Assembly: GCF_900148515.1 (NCBI RefSeq)
Contig: NZ_FRXN01000005.1
Span: 193,186 to 257,185 of the forward strand
Length of the DNA stretch: 64,000 bases
Origin: Algoriphagus zhangzhouensis
GTDB lineage: Bacteria > Bacteroidota > Bacteroidia > Cytophagales > Cyclobacteriaceae
Reading direction: 5' to 3'
A program made the position numbers and the translations under genes. Below are positions 42,330 to 51,648 of this stretch, piece by piece. The notes beneath the pieces are model-generated. The model made no database searches. It worked only from the letters and a program-made list of their open reading frames with translations, and was not told the origin of the DNA. Within the stretch, counting starts at the first letter, position 1. Each line of letters opens with the position of its first letter.

Positions 42330-43784
42330 TTGGCAGCACTTAAATTAAAAATACTAAAAGGAGTTTTCTGGAACTCTTTGCAAGTGTTGGTTAACAAGTC
42401 TTTTAGTTTTGTAATCAAGCTTGTTCTTGCCAAAATTTTGTTTCCGGAGGAATTCGGGATTGTAGGAATGGCTTTGGTTTTTACTTCTTTTGTGGAGGTT
42501 TTTAATGATTTAGGCTTTGGAGCAGCCTTGATTCAAAGGAAAAATGAAAACCTTACAAAAGAGCATTTTTACACTGCCTTTTGGACTGGAGTCGGCTGGT
42601 CATTGATTATGTACCAAGTCATGATTTTTGTGGTAAGCCCTTTAGCGGCATCTTTTTATAACGAACCACTTCTATTAAAAATCATTCCGGTATTGTCTAT
42701 TTCAGTTTTATCTAGCCCTATTAATTTGGTTCATAAAGCTCAGTTAATGAGGGATTTGAACTTTAAAAAGGTGGCTCAAATAGAAAATTTGTCAGCAATA
42801 GCATCAGGAATACTTTCTCTTGTTTTGGCACTGAATGGAGCTGGAGTCTGGTCTTTAGTTTTTAATTCGGTAGCTACTTTTGTAATTAGTATGCCTCTTT
42901 ACTTTAGGGCTACTAAATGGACACCTAAATTTATCTGGTCACAATCCGCATTTAAGGATATTTTCGGTTTTGGAATCTATACTACCGGTACCAACTTTTC
43001 CAATAACCTGATCAATAAATTAGACTACTTATTTATTGGGAAATTTGTAAGCGCTGGTGCCTTAGGTGCTTATACACTTGCCTTCGTCTTGACTGATACT
43101 TTTAGAAGCCAAATCATGAGCATCATGAACAAAGTGATGTACCCTGTATATGGAAAGGCGCAAGAAGATATAGCTTCAATCAAAAAGTACTATCTCAACG
43201 TAGTGAAGTATAATAGCCTGATTATTAATCCAGTTATGGGGATCTTGATTGTGTTAGGTGAACCTATTGTATTTAACTTTTTTGGGGATAAATGGGAACA
43301 AACTATTATTCCTTTGAAAATTATAGCCCTTTCTGTCATTTTTCATATGATGGCAAATAGTAATACCGTTTTGATGAGGGGAATGGGGAAATCCAAAATG
43401 GAATTCTTTATCCAATTATTCAAAGCTCTTTTTATTTTCCTTCCGGCAATCAGCATTGGAGTTTATTATTATGGAATAATTGGAGCAGCATATGCAGTTC
43501 TGTTCAATAAGTTTGTCAGTGTCTGTATCGCTCAATTCTTTTTAAAGAAACTTATTAATCTTCATTACAAAGAACTTTTCTCTGTTTTGAAAGGAGCCCT
43601 TTTGGGACTAATTGTTTCCATGGGAATCGGGTATGTGTCTTACAATTATACACCAGTTGGAATGATTGTTTCTTTGGTTCTGATGATGGGTAGTTATGTA
43701 GGGATTATTTGGTTGATTATGGGGGAAGACCTCAAAAAGCAATATTTAGAAATTAAGTTTGGTAAGGAAAAAGTAGCTGGTTGA
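42330..43784 (+). CDS. Wzx-type oligosaccharide flippase
   Basis: A 484-residue inner-membrane protein of the MOP superfamily (polysaccharide transport, WzxC/TuaB type) with 12-14 predicted segments. The start 'LKLKILKGVFWNSLQVLVNK', then 'LAKILFPEEFGIVGMALVFT', 'FNDLGFGAALIQRK' and the middle block 'INKLDYLFIGKFVSAGALGAY' (split between segments) are typical. It should move lipid-linked repeat units across the inner membrane. The start is a TTG at 42330; no ATG is available near the conserved N-terminus. Confidence 0.88.
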   Translation: MAALKLKILKGVFWNSLQVLVNKSFSFVIKLVLAKILFPEEFGIVGMALVFTSFVEVFNDLGFGAALIQRKNENLTKEHFYTAFWTGVGWSLIMYQVMIFVVSPLAASFYNEPLLLKIIPVLSISVLSSPINLVHKAQLMRDLNFKKVAQIENLSAIASGILSLVLALNGAGVWSLVFNSVATFVISMPLYFRATKWTPKFIWSQSAFKDIFGFGIYTTGTNFSNNLINKLDYLFIGKFVSAGALGAYTLAFVLTDTFRSQIMSIMNKVMYPVYGKAQEDIASIKKYYLNVVKYNSLIINPVMGILIVLGEPIVFNFFGDKWEQTIIPLKIIALSVIFHMMANSNTVLMRGMGKSKMEFFIQLFKALFIFLPAISIGVYYYGIIGAAYAVLFNKFVSVCIAQFFLKKLINLHYKELFSVLKGALLGLIVSMGIGYVSYNYTPVGMIVSLVLMMGSYVGIIWLIMGEDLKKQYLEIKFGKEKVAG

Positions 43785-43789
43785 TCGGT

Positions 43790-44863
43790 ATGTTAAAAAA
43801 GATATATGGTGGTTTTAAAAGAAGGAAAAACCACTATTTCAAATATAAATTTCCAAGGTTATTTGCAGGGTCGACAAGACTTTCTGCTCTATATTATTTT
43901 CTGTTCCACCCAGGATTCTCAAGGGAATTTAAAGGAGTTTTGGCTGGGAAAGTACAGCATTTGAATATTACCTCTTCCAATGGTAAAAACTATTTCATGT
44001 TGGTGAGAAACACCCATAGATTGGAGAAGGGATTGTTGATGCAGCCAAGAAAACCAGTTTTTGCCCTTGATTATATCGATGAGACTATGAATTGCTTTGA
44101 GTCCATTGCAATAGATCAGGAGGCAAATTTGGAAGAGGGACAGCTGAAATGGTCTAAAGACGTACTGAAAGAGTATTTTTCAGTAGTTGACTCAAATCAA
44201 AAGATTGATTCTCTAAAAGCTAGATTCGAAAAAGTACTTTCTTTAAAAACACTTCAAAAAGAAGATGAGGATCAGCATTTCATCCCCTATGAAAGGAGCC
44301 GAACGGAATTTTCCCAAATTGATTATGAATCTTTTTATAAACTTTGCCGACAAAGAAGGTCTGTTCGCTGGTTCCAAGAAAAGCCCGTTCCTAGGGAATT
44401 AATTGATAAAGCTATTCTAGCTGCAATAGAAGCCCCAAGTGCATGTAATAGACAGCCTTTTAGCTATCGGATTTTTGACAAAAAAGACCTAGTAGATCAA
44501 GTTTCTGGTTTTCCTATGGGGACAAAGGGATATGCTCATTCCATCCAAAGTTTCATTGTTGTTGTTGGAAACTTGGAAGCTTATTTTGACGAAAGGGATA
44601 GGCATTTGATCTATATAGATGCCTCTTTGGCAAATATGGCATTGATGTTTGCTTTGGAAACTCTAGGCTTGGGAAGCTGTCCGATTAATTGGCCGGAAAT
44701 AGAATCAAGAGAAAAATTATTGGGAGACTTTTTGAGCTTGAAAGCTTGGGAAAGGCCTGTCATGTGTATAGGAGTAGGATATCCTGACCCAGAAGGCAAG
44801 GTTGCCTATTCTAAAAAAAGAGATTTAACTAAAATCAGAAGTTACAATTTTGATGTTCATTGA
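43790..44863 (+). CDS. Nitroreductase-family protein with a long N-terminal extension
   Basis: A protein of about 357 residues. The nitroreductase domain (FMN-binding) begins near residue 182: 'CRQRRSVRWFQEKPVPRELI', then 'AILAAIEAPSACNRQPFSYR', and ends with 'MFALETLGLGSCPINWPE'. The first 180 residues are a separate basic and aromatic region with 'LVRNTHRLEKGLLMQPRKPV', which I do not recognise. Such proteins are found beside pyruvyltransferases in polysaccharide clusters; the redox substrate is unknown. ATG at 43790 is preferred over a TTG at 43781 that overlaps the flippase gene. It overlaps the next gene by 11 bases. Confidence 0.82.
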   Translation: MLKKIYGGFKRRKNHYFKYKFPRLFAGSTRLSALYYFLFHPGFSREFKGVLAGKVQHLNITSSNGKNYFMLVRNTHRLEKGLLMQPRKPVFALDYIDETMNCFESIAIDQEANLEEGQLKWSKDVLKEYFSVVDSNQKIDSLKARFEKVLSLKTLQKEDEDQHFIPYERSRTEFSQIDYESFYKLCRQRRSVRWFQEKPVPRELIDKAILAAIEAPSACNRQPFSYRIFDKKDLVDQVSGFPMGTKGYAHSIQSFIVVVGNLEAYFDERDRHLIYIDASLANMALMFALETLGLGSCPINWPEIESREKLLGDFLSLKAWERPVMCIGVGYPDPEGKVAYSKKRDLTKIRSYNFDVH

Positions 44864-45995
44864 ATTAAGAGGTGTTGAGTTTGTCAACAAAGGTGCTGAG
44901 CTTATGCTTCATGCCATCCTTCAGTATTTGAAGGAACAGTTACCTGATGCTGAATTTGTAATGGAGACTAGTCACCGTTCTCCTAAAAGTAAACTAGATA
45001 GTTTTGGAATTTTTGAAAAAGCTAGATTAAAGAAAAAGGGATTTGATTTGACATTCCTTTATCAGCTAAGTCCAAAATCTGTCCTTCGGAAAAAACGAAT
45101 GGTCTTGGATCAAGAGATTTCAGCTGTTTTAGATGCTTCTGGTTTTGCATATGGGGATAAATGGGGAGCAAAAAAAGCTGCTCAAAGAAGCGGTGATCCG
45201 ATTTTGACTTGGAGATCTCAAGGTAAGAAAGTCATTTTTTTACCACAGGCATTTGGCCCTTTTTCGAGCCAGAGCCTTCAAGAGCAAATGAAAAAAATCG
45301 TCAAAAACTCTGATTTAGTTTTTGCTCGAGATGATCAATCATTGGAGTATCTAAAAGCTTTGACTCCTGAAAACAGTGCGATTTCATTAGCTCCAGATTT
45401 CACCAATTTGGTAACTGTGAATGCTAGCAATTTGAAGTCCAGCTATAATGATAAAATCTTGATTATTCCCAATCAAAAAATGTTGGAAACGGATAGTCAG
45501 GAAATTAATGAAAATTATATTTCATTCTTAGCGACTTTGGTCTCTCAGTTAAAAGTTAAAGGAGAGCTTCCTTTGTTTTTGATTCATGAGAGCAATAAAG
45601 ATGCAGCCATTGCAGAATCAGTTAACCAACATCTTGAGTCTCCTATTCCCATTGTAAAAGAGGACAATTCATTGGCGGTAAAGGCGATCATCGGTGCTTC
45701 AAAAGGTGTTGTTACCTCTCGTTTCCATGGATTAGTCAGTGCTTTATCCCAGGCTATTCCATGTTTGTCAACTGGATGGAGTCACAAGTATCAAGAGTTG
45801 ATGAAGGATTATAAGTATGAAGAGGGCATGTGTGATGTGTCATTGGAAAAGTCCTATTTATCTACAAAATTGGATTTGATTCTTTCCGAAAAAAAGAGGG
45901 AAGAAGTCCACGAAAAGCTGAAAGAGAACTCAACGCTTCAAAAGGAAAGGTCTAAGGCCATGTGGGCAAAAGTGCTCAATTGTTTAAAAGGATAA
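44853..45995 (+). CDS. Polysaccharide pyruvyltransferase family protein
   Basis: A 380-residue cytoplasmic enzyme that would transfer pyruvate from phosphoenolpyruvate to a sugar of the repeat unit, adding a ketal with negative charge. Family features are 'ELRGVEFVNKGAELMLHAIL', 'VLDASGFAYGDKWGAKKA', 'VIFLPQAFGPF', 'VFARDDQSLEYLKAL', 'LAPDFTNLV' and 'GVVTSRFHGLVSALSQAIPC', where the RFH motif is diagnostic. The ATG at 44853 overlaps the nitroreductase gene end by 11 bases, supporting coupled translation. Confidence 0.88.
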   Translation: MFIELRGVEFVNKGAELMLHAILQYLKEQLPDAEFVMETSHRSPKSKLDSFGIFEKARLKKKGFDLTFLYQLSPKSVLRKKRMVLDQEISAVLDASGFAYGDKWGAKKAAQRSGDPILTWRSQGKKVIFLPQAFGPFSSQSLQEQMKKIVKNSDLVFARDDQSLEYLKALTPENSAISLAPDFTNLVTVNASNLKSSYNDKILIIPNQKMLETDSQEINENYISFLATLVSQLKVKGELPLFLIHESNKDAAIAESVNQHLESPIPIVKEDNSLAVKAIIGASKGVVTSRFHGLVSALSQAIPCLSTGWSHKYQELMKDYKYEEGMCDVSLEKSYLSTKLDLILSEKKREEVHEKLKENSTLQKERSKAMWAKVLNCLKG

Positions 45996-46859
45996 ATGAA
46001 GGTTTCGGTCATTATTCCAACCTACAAAAGCTGGGATTTGCTTTCCAAATGTCTACGGGCATTACAGAATCAATCACTTCCAAAGGAACAATTTGAGATC
46101 CTAATCGTCAATAATGATCCATTTGAAGAAAAGCCAGCTTCAATTGAACTTCCTCCAAATGCAACACTATTTATTCAGAAAAGACCAGGCTCCTATTCCG
46201 CAAGAAACCTGGGAATAGAACAAAGCAAATTTCCAATTTTAGCTTTTACAGATGCTGATTGTATTCCAGATCGAAATTGGTTGGAAAACGGAATTAAGCA
46301 TATAAAATCTGGATCTGATTTGGTAGGAGGAAGGGTTGATTTCTTCAAAGAAAAAGGTGGAGATGACCTTACATTTTTGTTTGAGAAAACATTCAATTTT
46401 AAACAAAAAAGAAATGTTGAGGAGAGAGGGCAAAGTATCACTGCAAACCTTTTTTGTAGGAAGGAAATAGCAAATGAAATCGGACCCTTTTCAGAAAACC
46501 TTCTATCGGGAGGGGATTTTGAGTGGACAAAAAAAGCTACCGATTCAGGGTATAAAATGACCTATGGAGATGATACGTTGGTTTTGCACCCTGCTAGGAA
46601 AGAATTTAAAAGTCTGGTATCAAAGAAAAAAAGAACTTCTGGAGGAATGTATTACCGATTTTTTGGGGGTTATTCGGATTTTAAAAAGTTGAAATTCACA
46701 CTCAATATTCTAAGACCTAGAATTTCATTACTTTTCAGAAAGGATATCCAATTTAAAGATAGAGTCAAACTGTTTTTTGCTGTTTGGTATTTGGAGTGGA
46801 TCGGTGTCAAAGAGATGTATATGCTCGCACATCAAGGAAAATCTGCACAAAGGCATTAA
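45996..46859 (+). CDS. Family 2 glycosyltransferase
   Basis: A 287-residue GT-A enzyme. The nucleotide-binding start is 'VSVIIPTYKSWDLLSKCLRA', the metal site is 'FTDADCIPD' (DAD), and the acceptor-side acidic motif is 'SGGDFEWTKKATDSGYKM'. The motif 'RPGSYSARNLGIE' between them is unusual and shared with the enzyme at 51649, which is clearly a paralogue. The C-terminus is basic, with a weak membrane-associating segment. The start directly follows the stop of the pyruvyltransferase gene. Confidence 0.88.
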   Translation: MKVSVIIPTYKSWDLLSKCLRALQNQSLPKEQFEILIVNNDPFEEKPASIELPPNATLFIQKRPGSYSARNLGIEQSKFPILAFTDADCIPDRNWLENGIKHIKSGSDLVGGRVDFFKEKGGDDLTFLFEKTFNFKQKRNVEERGQSITANLFCRKEIANEIGPFSENLLSGGDFEWTKKATDSGYKMTYGDDTLVLHPARKEFKSLVSKKKRTSGGMYYRFFGGYSDFKKLKFTLNILRPRISLLFRKDIQFKDRVKLFFAVWYLEWIGVKEMYMLAHQGKSAQRH

Positions 46860-46881
46860 CGGTAGAATCATTCGATAGAAA

Positions 46882-47979
46882 ATGAAAAAATTTGATACTG
46901 AGAATATCCTGCAATCAGGAGAATTTACTTTGGTCAATTTGATCCATTTATTTAAACAAAAGATCAAATTACTTTGGCTAAGTATTACCTGTGTAATAGG
47001 CCTAGGATTGTTAATTTATGTGACTACTCCTAAATCTTATCAGATCCATACTGTATTGTTAATCGAGTCTCAAGAGGGCGCTAATAGTGCCGGAGGATTG
47101 GGGTCTTTGGCTCAGCTCTCGGGAGTTAGTTTAGGTGGGGGAGCTTCTCAAAATACTTTTCTAGACCCTGCACTATATCCAGTTATTGTCCAAAGTAAGC
47201 CATTCCTTGAGGATCTAATGAAAACAAAGGTTAGCTCAGAGCTGTACCCTGATTCTGTTTCATTGTTCAAATATATGGTTGAAACTCGTCCAGAAAATTC
47301 AATAATAAAATCTATCAAACGGCCGACTTCAATTTTTAAAGGACAAATGACTGTAGATTCTGATCAATATGATTCTTTATTGATTCCAGAGAGAGAGCGT
47401 TTTGCACCATTGGAGGTTTATGCTATGGGACAAATAGCAAGTCGGATTGCTGTTTCTCCAGAGGGGTCTTTGTTAAACTTGGATACTGAAATGCCTGAAG
47501 CGGATCTGTCCTTTCAGTTTTCAAAAAAAGTTAAAAAACTGATAGAGAAATACTCCAGTAGGTATGTGCTCGAAAAGCAAACCAATCAAGTGAACTATTT
47601 GGAAGGTCAATACCAAGTAGCTGAGAAGAATTATAAAGATGCTCAAAATACTTTGACAAAATATCGAGAAAGAAACCAAGGGATTACTTTAGAAAGTTTG
47701 AAAGCTGTAGAGCAAAACCTGAATGCAGAATACAGTCTGAAATTTGAGTTGTTTAGAACCATTTCTCAAGAATTGGAACTAGCCAAAGTAAAGTTGAATA
47801 GTTTAAAACCGATCTTTTCTCAAATCGAACCACCCTATGTCCCAAATAAACCTACATCTCCGAGAATGGCTATGACTCTGGCATTTTCACTTGTTTTGGG
47901 ATTTTTTCTTGGCTTATTAGCTATAGCTGTCTCTTACATTTTCGCATATTTTAAAATCCACCGAGGCGATTCAAACTGA
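46882..47979 (+). CDS. Wzz-type chain-length determinant protein
   Basis: A 365-residue inner-membrane co-polymerase with two membrane segments (about residues 30-50 and 332-355) and a large periplasmic part with a coiled coil (about residues 225-300). The proline-rich motif before the second segment, 'PPYVPNKPTSPRMAM', is typical. A glycine/serine-rich segment near residue 72 ('GGLGSLAQLSGVSLGGGAS') is a common insert. It has no kinase domain, in contrast with the Wzc of block 2, so the locus has two different co-polymerases. The next gene overlaps its 3' end. Confidence 0.85.
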   Translation: MKKFDTENILQSGEFTLVNLIHLFKQKIKLLWLSITCVIGLGLLIYVTTPKSYQIHTVLLIESQEGANSAGGLGSLAQLSGVSLGGGASQNTFLDPALYPVIVQSKPFLEDLMKTKVSSELYPDSVSLFKYMVETRPENSIIKSIKRPTSIFKGQMTVDSDQYDSLLIPERERFAPLEVYAMGQIASRIAVSPEGSLLNLDTEMPEADLSFQFSKKVKKLIEKYSSRYVLEKQTNQVNYLEGQYQVAEKNYKDAQNTLTKYRERNQGITLESLKAVEQNLNAEYSLKFELFRTISQELELAKVKLNSLKPIFSQIEPPYVPNKPTSPRMAMTLAFSLVLGFFLGLLAIAVSYIFAYFKIHRGDSN

Positions 47980-48931
47980 GCCAAAAGTTTCCGTTGTAAT
48001 ACCTTGTTTCAATAATTCTGACCATTTGGCAGAAACCTTGGATTCTCTGTTAAATCAAGACTATGAAGCTTGGGAGTGTATCATTGTTGATGATGGTTCG
48101 ACTGATTCAACCATTGAAATCGCTAAGAATTTTGAAAAACAAGATGGCAGGTTTCGAATAATCAATAGAACGGAAACTCTTCCCAAAGGAGCTAATTCCT
48201 GTAGGAATCTAGGTGCAAAACTTGCAAAAGGTGAGCTTTTGTTGTTTTTAGATGCAGATGATTTATTATCTAACAATTGCCTTTCTTACCGTACTTCTCA
48301 AATTGGAGAACAGATAGATCTAGCAGTTTTTCATACAGGCAATTTTACAGTCTCAACGGAAGAATCTACAGCTTTTTCGAATTTGTTAAATCCCTCTTTT
48401 TCAAGGGTTGAATACCTAGACTTGTTTTTGGATTATCAGATCCCATGGCACACTAGTAGTGGACTTTGGGGAAAAGATTTTTTTACTCAAATTGGAGGAT
48501 TTGACATGGACTTGCAGCGATTTCAAGATGTTGATTTACACATTAGAGCATTAAATTCAGAGAAGATTAGATTGTGGGTGGATGGAAACGATAACTTTAC
48601 ATCCTTTTATAGGAAGTCTACTTTTCATACCCATATTAGTCTAGAAAGAAGACGCTTTGTGCTTGACCAGGGAATTCTTTTTCTCAAAAAATTGAAAAGT
48701 GAAGGAGTCCTATCTAGAGCCCAAGGGTTGTTATTGTATTTGATGTTTAGGTTCGAAGAAGTATTGAAAGGAAATGATGTGAAGCATCTTCGAAACTTAT
48801 TCGAAGGAACTAATGAAATCTTACCAGTTGAAGTGAAGATGATGTTTTCATTAGAGGGAAAATTGATCAAATCCCCAAGTCGAATTAGAAAAGTATTGTC
48901 TTTTGGAATTTATAAACTTTATAAGAAATAG
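47969..48931 (+). CDS. Family 2 glycosyltransferase, probably starting at ATT
   Basis: A GT-A enzyme of about 320 residues. The essential first strand 'KVSVVIPCFNNSDHLAETLD' is encoded from 47969 onward, before any ATG, GTG or TTG. The frame is open back to a TAG at 47924. The first standard start, TTG at 48026, would cut off the nucleotide-binding strand. ATT at 47969 gives MQTEPKVSVVIP and has GAGG four bases upstream. Other motifs are 'CIIVDDGSTDSTIEI' and 'LFLDADDLL' (DxD). The gene overlaps wzz by 11 bases. Enzyme class is secure; the start is a guess. Confidence 0.82.
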   Translation: MQTEPKVSVVIPCFNNSDHLAETLDSLLNQDYEAWECIIVDDGSTDSTIEIAKNFEKQDGRFRIINRTETLPKGANSCRNLGAKLAKGELLLFLDADDLLSNNCLSYRTSQIGEQIDLAVFHTGNFTVSTEESTAFSNLLNPSFSRVEYLDLFLDYQIPWHTSSGLWGKDFFTQIGGFDMDLQRFQDVDLHIRALNSEKIRLWVDGNDNFTSFYRKSTFHTHISLERRRFVLDQGILFLKKLKSEGVLSRAQGLLLYLMFRFEEVLKGNDVKHLRNLFEGTNEILPVEVKMMFSLEGKLIKSPSRIRKVLSFGIYKLYKK

Positions 48932-48942
48932 GGAAATAAATA

Positions 48943-50145
48943 GTGAAGGCCTATTACGCAAATATTGACTTTCAGGACTTACTAAGCCTTCCATTTTATT
49001 TCTTATTAGTTTATCTAATTCTGATTGGTTTCTCCAAATTGATTTTATTGGAAGACAAACAGTATTTGAATATTCACTTTTTAGGTTTATTACTGTTTTA
49101 CCTTCTGATTGGTCTGGTTGACTTCAAAATCAAGCTAATACCATACTTTCCAGATACTAATTTATTTACTAGGATTTTAGAGACTGGTGTGACACCTGAT
49201 AATCAATCAATAGGAGTAAAAGTGGGCTATAAATTATTGGCAATTCCCATGTATTGGGTAGCTCTCAAATCTATTTTTAATTACTTTTTATTTAACGTGC
49301 TCTTTTTTCAAATGGGTTTGATTTTGATGGCTGGTGCTTTCAATCAGTTTTATCAAGTGAAAGATGTATGGGTTCAGCGCTTTTTTCTATTGTTAGTGGC
49401 ATTTATGCCTTCTATTATCATTTATTCATTCACTCCGCTCAGAGAAAGTTACTTTGTATTAGCTATGGGGCTTTTCTTTTATGGAATGTCCCGCAAAAAC
49501 TTAATTAATATCTTTCTGATTCTTGGGATAATCTTGGCAGCGATTCTAAGAGTCCAGTTGGTTTTGTATTTCTTTATTGTTCTTGGTGCCAGATATTTCT
49601 TTAATCTGAAATGGAACAAATCTGCAATAGTCTCTGTACTTGTCATTCTGATTCCAATTTTTTTTATTGGCCTAAACTTCCTTTCCCAAAGCATATTAAG
49701 AATTTCAATTACCCCTGAGAGTCTCTCATTATTTAGGAATGTCCAAAGGTTGAATTATTTTGAATCTGGAGTGACTTACCCAGAAGTAAATTGGACTACC
49801 TGGTTTGATTTGCTACTTGATTTTCCAGGCTTGTTTTTTCAATTTCTATTGGCTCCTTTTCCGGTTTTGATCTTTATTCCTTTTTGGTCAAAGCTGGCCT
49901 ACTTTGCAGATGGTTTATTTACATTATTTATACTTTTTCTTGGACTGATAGTGTGGAAGCCTACTAAAACTAGAGGCTTGTGGTTGCTTTTTGCCCTGTT
50001 GTATATTGCTATGTCCTGTTTTTTTGAATTCCATTTATTGGGAGCAGTAAGACATCGTTTGCCAGCAACTTTATTGATCATGGGAGCAGTTTCTTATGGG
50101 CTTTCCTTTTACTTACCAAAAATCAGATGGTTTTTCAAATTTTGA
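48943..50145 (+). CDS. Polytopic membrane protein, candidate polysaccharide polymerase (Wzy-type)
   Basis: A 400-residue inner-membrane protein with about ten to eleven hydrophobic segments and a large loop around residues 255-290 ('LRISITPESLSLFRNVQRLN', 'ESGVTYPEVNWTTWFDLLLD'). The sequence is too divergent for a firm family call. The topology, the size and its position between glycosyltransferases are what one expects of a Wzy polymerase, which is otherwise missing from block 1. The start is a GTG at 48943. It overlaps the next gene by 19 bases. Confidence 0.65.
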   Translation: MKAYYANIDFQDLLSLPFYFLLVYLILIGFSKLILLEDKQYLNIHFLGLLLFYLLIGLVDFKIKLIPYFPDTNLFTRILETGVTPDNQSIGVKVGYKLLAIPMYWVALKSIFNYFLFNVLFFQMGLILMAGAFNQFYQVKDVWVQRFFLLLVAFMPSIIIYSFTPLRESYFVLAMGLFFYGMSRKNLINIFLILGIILAAILRVQLVLYFFIVLGARYFFNLKWNKSAIVSVLVILIPIFFIGLNFLSQSILRISITPESLSLFRNVQRLNYFESGVTYPEVNWTTWFDLLLDFPGLFFQFLLAPFPVLIFIPFWSKLAYFADGLFTLFILFLGLIVWKPTKTRGLWLLFALLYIAMSCFFEFHLLGAVRHRLPATLLIMGAVSYGLSFYLPKIRWFFKF

Positions 50146-50891
50146 TCTCTTCTATGAACCCAGATCCCAAAGTTTTTGAAGGGCTACCTGCGCCTGCTTT
50201 GGTGATTTCACAAAACTCAAAAGGTGAAGAATTTCAAAGTGAGAAGTTTACTTTTTTATCATTCAATGAAAGAGGTCTCTCCAAAAGTCGAAATAGGGCT
50301 ATTGAAAATACAAAATCAAAATTCGCATTGATATCTGATGAAGATGTGAAATTTGTAAATGATATTGAACAGAAGGTTGTCGATGCATTTCAAAAATATC
50401 CCGATTCCGATATTTTAACTTTCAAAATAGAGACACCGGAAGGTACTCCTTATAAAACTTCCTACCCCGACGAATCATTTATTCATACCAGGAGTACCAT
50501 CTATCGAGTATCATCAGTGGAAATAGTAGTTAGGGTTGATTCGGTTAGGAAAAAAGGATTGATGTTTGACGAAAACTTTGGATTGGGGGCAAAATACTCA
50601 AGTGGGGAGGAAGTGATTTTTTTAAATGATGCCATGAATTCGGGTTTAAAGTTGCGATATGTACCAGAAACATTAGTTTTTCATCCTTTGGAAAGTTCTG
50701 GCAAAGTTTTGGACAAAAAATACTTTAGAAGTAAGGGAGCAATAGTCAGGAGATTATATGGCTTTAATCCATCACTTGGATTAGGCTTACTATTTCTTGC
50801 AAAACAATTTGCCAAAAAAGAAAAAATAGTGTCTTTGTCGCGCGCAATTTCTGAATCAAGTAAAGGTTTTTTTTCAATTAAAAAGGATTGA
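50127..50891 (+). CDS. Glycosyltransferase-like protein (GT-A, family 2 related)
   Basis: A 254-residue protein with the family 2 outline in short form: 'FLSFNERGLSKSRNRAIENT' (sugar-nucleotide contact), 'ALISDEDVKFVNDIEQKV' where DED stands for the metal-binding DxD, and 'KGLMFDENFGLGAKYSSGEE' with 'VIFLNDAMNSGLKLRYVPET' as the acceptor region. The first strand is short. It overlaps the preceding membrane-protein gene by 19 bases and ends at the start codon of the next transferase. Confidence 0.8.
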   Translation: MVFQILISSMNPDPKVFEGLPAPALVISQNSKGEEFQSEKFTFLSFNERGLSKSRNRAIENTKSKFALISDEDVKFVNDIEQKVVDAFQKYPDSDILTFKIETPEGTPYKTSYPDESFIHTRSTIYRVSSVEIVVRVDSVRKKGLMFDENFGLGAKYSSGEEVIFLNDAMNSGLKLRYVPETLVFHPLESSGKVLDKKYFRSKGAIVRRLYGFNPSLGLGLLFLAKQFAKKEKIVSLSRAISESSKGFFSIKKD

Positions 50892-51646
50892 TGTTAGTAT
50901 CTGTCATAACACCAGTACATAATGCTGGCGAACATATTGAAGAAACAATTGAGTCGGTTTTAAAGCAAACTTTCCAAGATTGGGAGATGATTTTGATTGA
51001 TGATAAATCAACTGATTCAAGTCTAAAAATCATTGAAAAATACTTGGCCCAAGACTCCCGTATTAGACTCATTAAAAACTCAAAAAATCAGGGTGCTGCT
51101 GTCACTAGAAATAATGGAATAGAAGCTGCTCAAGGCAGATATATTGCCTTTTTGGATTCTGATGATCTATGGTTACCAACTAAGTTAGAGAAGCAGTTGG
51201 CCTTTATGAAGAAACATGGCTATGCTTTTACATATACTGCTTATGAAAAACTGAAAGATGGTCAAATCATAGGAGTTCAAGAGGTGGGAGAAAGAGTAAA
51301 CCACAATGACTTATTAAAGACTTGTTCTATAGGATGCCTTACAGTCATTTATGATACTCAGAAGTTAGGCAAGATGCTGATGCCAATCATTTCAAGAAGA
51401 CAGGATTTTGCTTTATGGCTCAAAATATTGAAAGAAATTCCTTTTGCATATGGATTAAATGAAGTCCTATCTACTTATCGATTAAGGTCTGATTCTATTT
51501 CAGGAAATAAGTTTAAAGCAGCAAAATATCAGTGGAGGGTTTATAGAGAATTTGAACACCTTAATTTGTTTGAGGCTAGTTATTATTTCCTGCAATATTC
51601 CGTTTTTGGAGTTTTGAAAACCTATTTCCATAAAGAAAAGAAGTAA
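50891..51646 (+). CDS. Family 2 glycosyltransferase
   Basis: A 251-residue GT-A enzyme of the WcaA/TuaG type: 'LVSVITPVHNAGEHIEETIE', 'SVLKQTFQDWEMILIDDKST', 'NQGAAVTRNNGIEAAQGRYI' and 'FLDSDDLWLPTKLEKQL' (DSD). The motif 'SRRQDFALWLKILKEI' near residue 170 holds the catalytic acid. The ATG at 50891 shares a base with the upstream stop. Proteins like this often add a sugar from UDP to the growing repeat unit; the sugar is unknown. Confidence 0.9.
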   Translation: MLVSVITPVHNAGEHIEETIESVLKQTFQDWEMILIDDKSTDSSLKIIEKYLAQDSRIRLIKNSKNQGAAVTRNNGIEAAQGRYIAFLDSDDLWLPTKLEKQLAFMKKHGYAFTYTAYEKLKDGQIIGVQEVGERVNHNDLLKTCSIGCLTVIYDTQKLGKMLMPIISRRQDFALWLKILKEIPFAYGLNEVLSTYRLRSDSISGNKFKAAKYQWRVYREFEHLNLFEASYYFLQYSVFGVLKTYFHKEKK

Positions 51647-51648
51647 GT

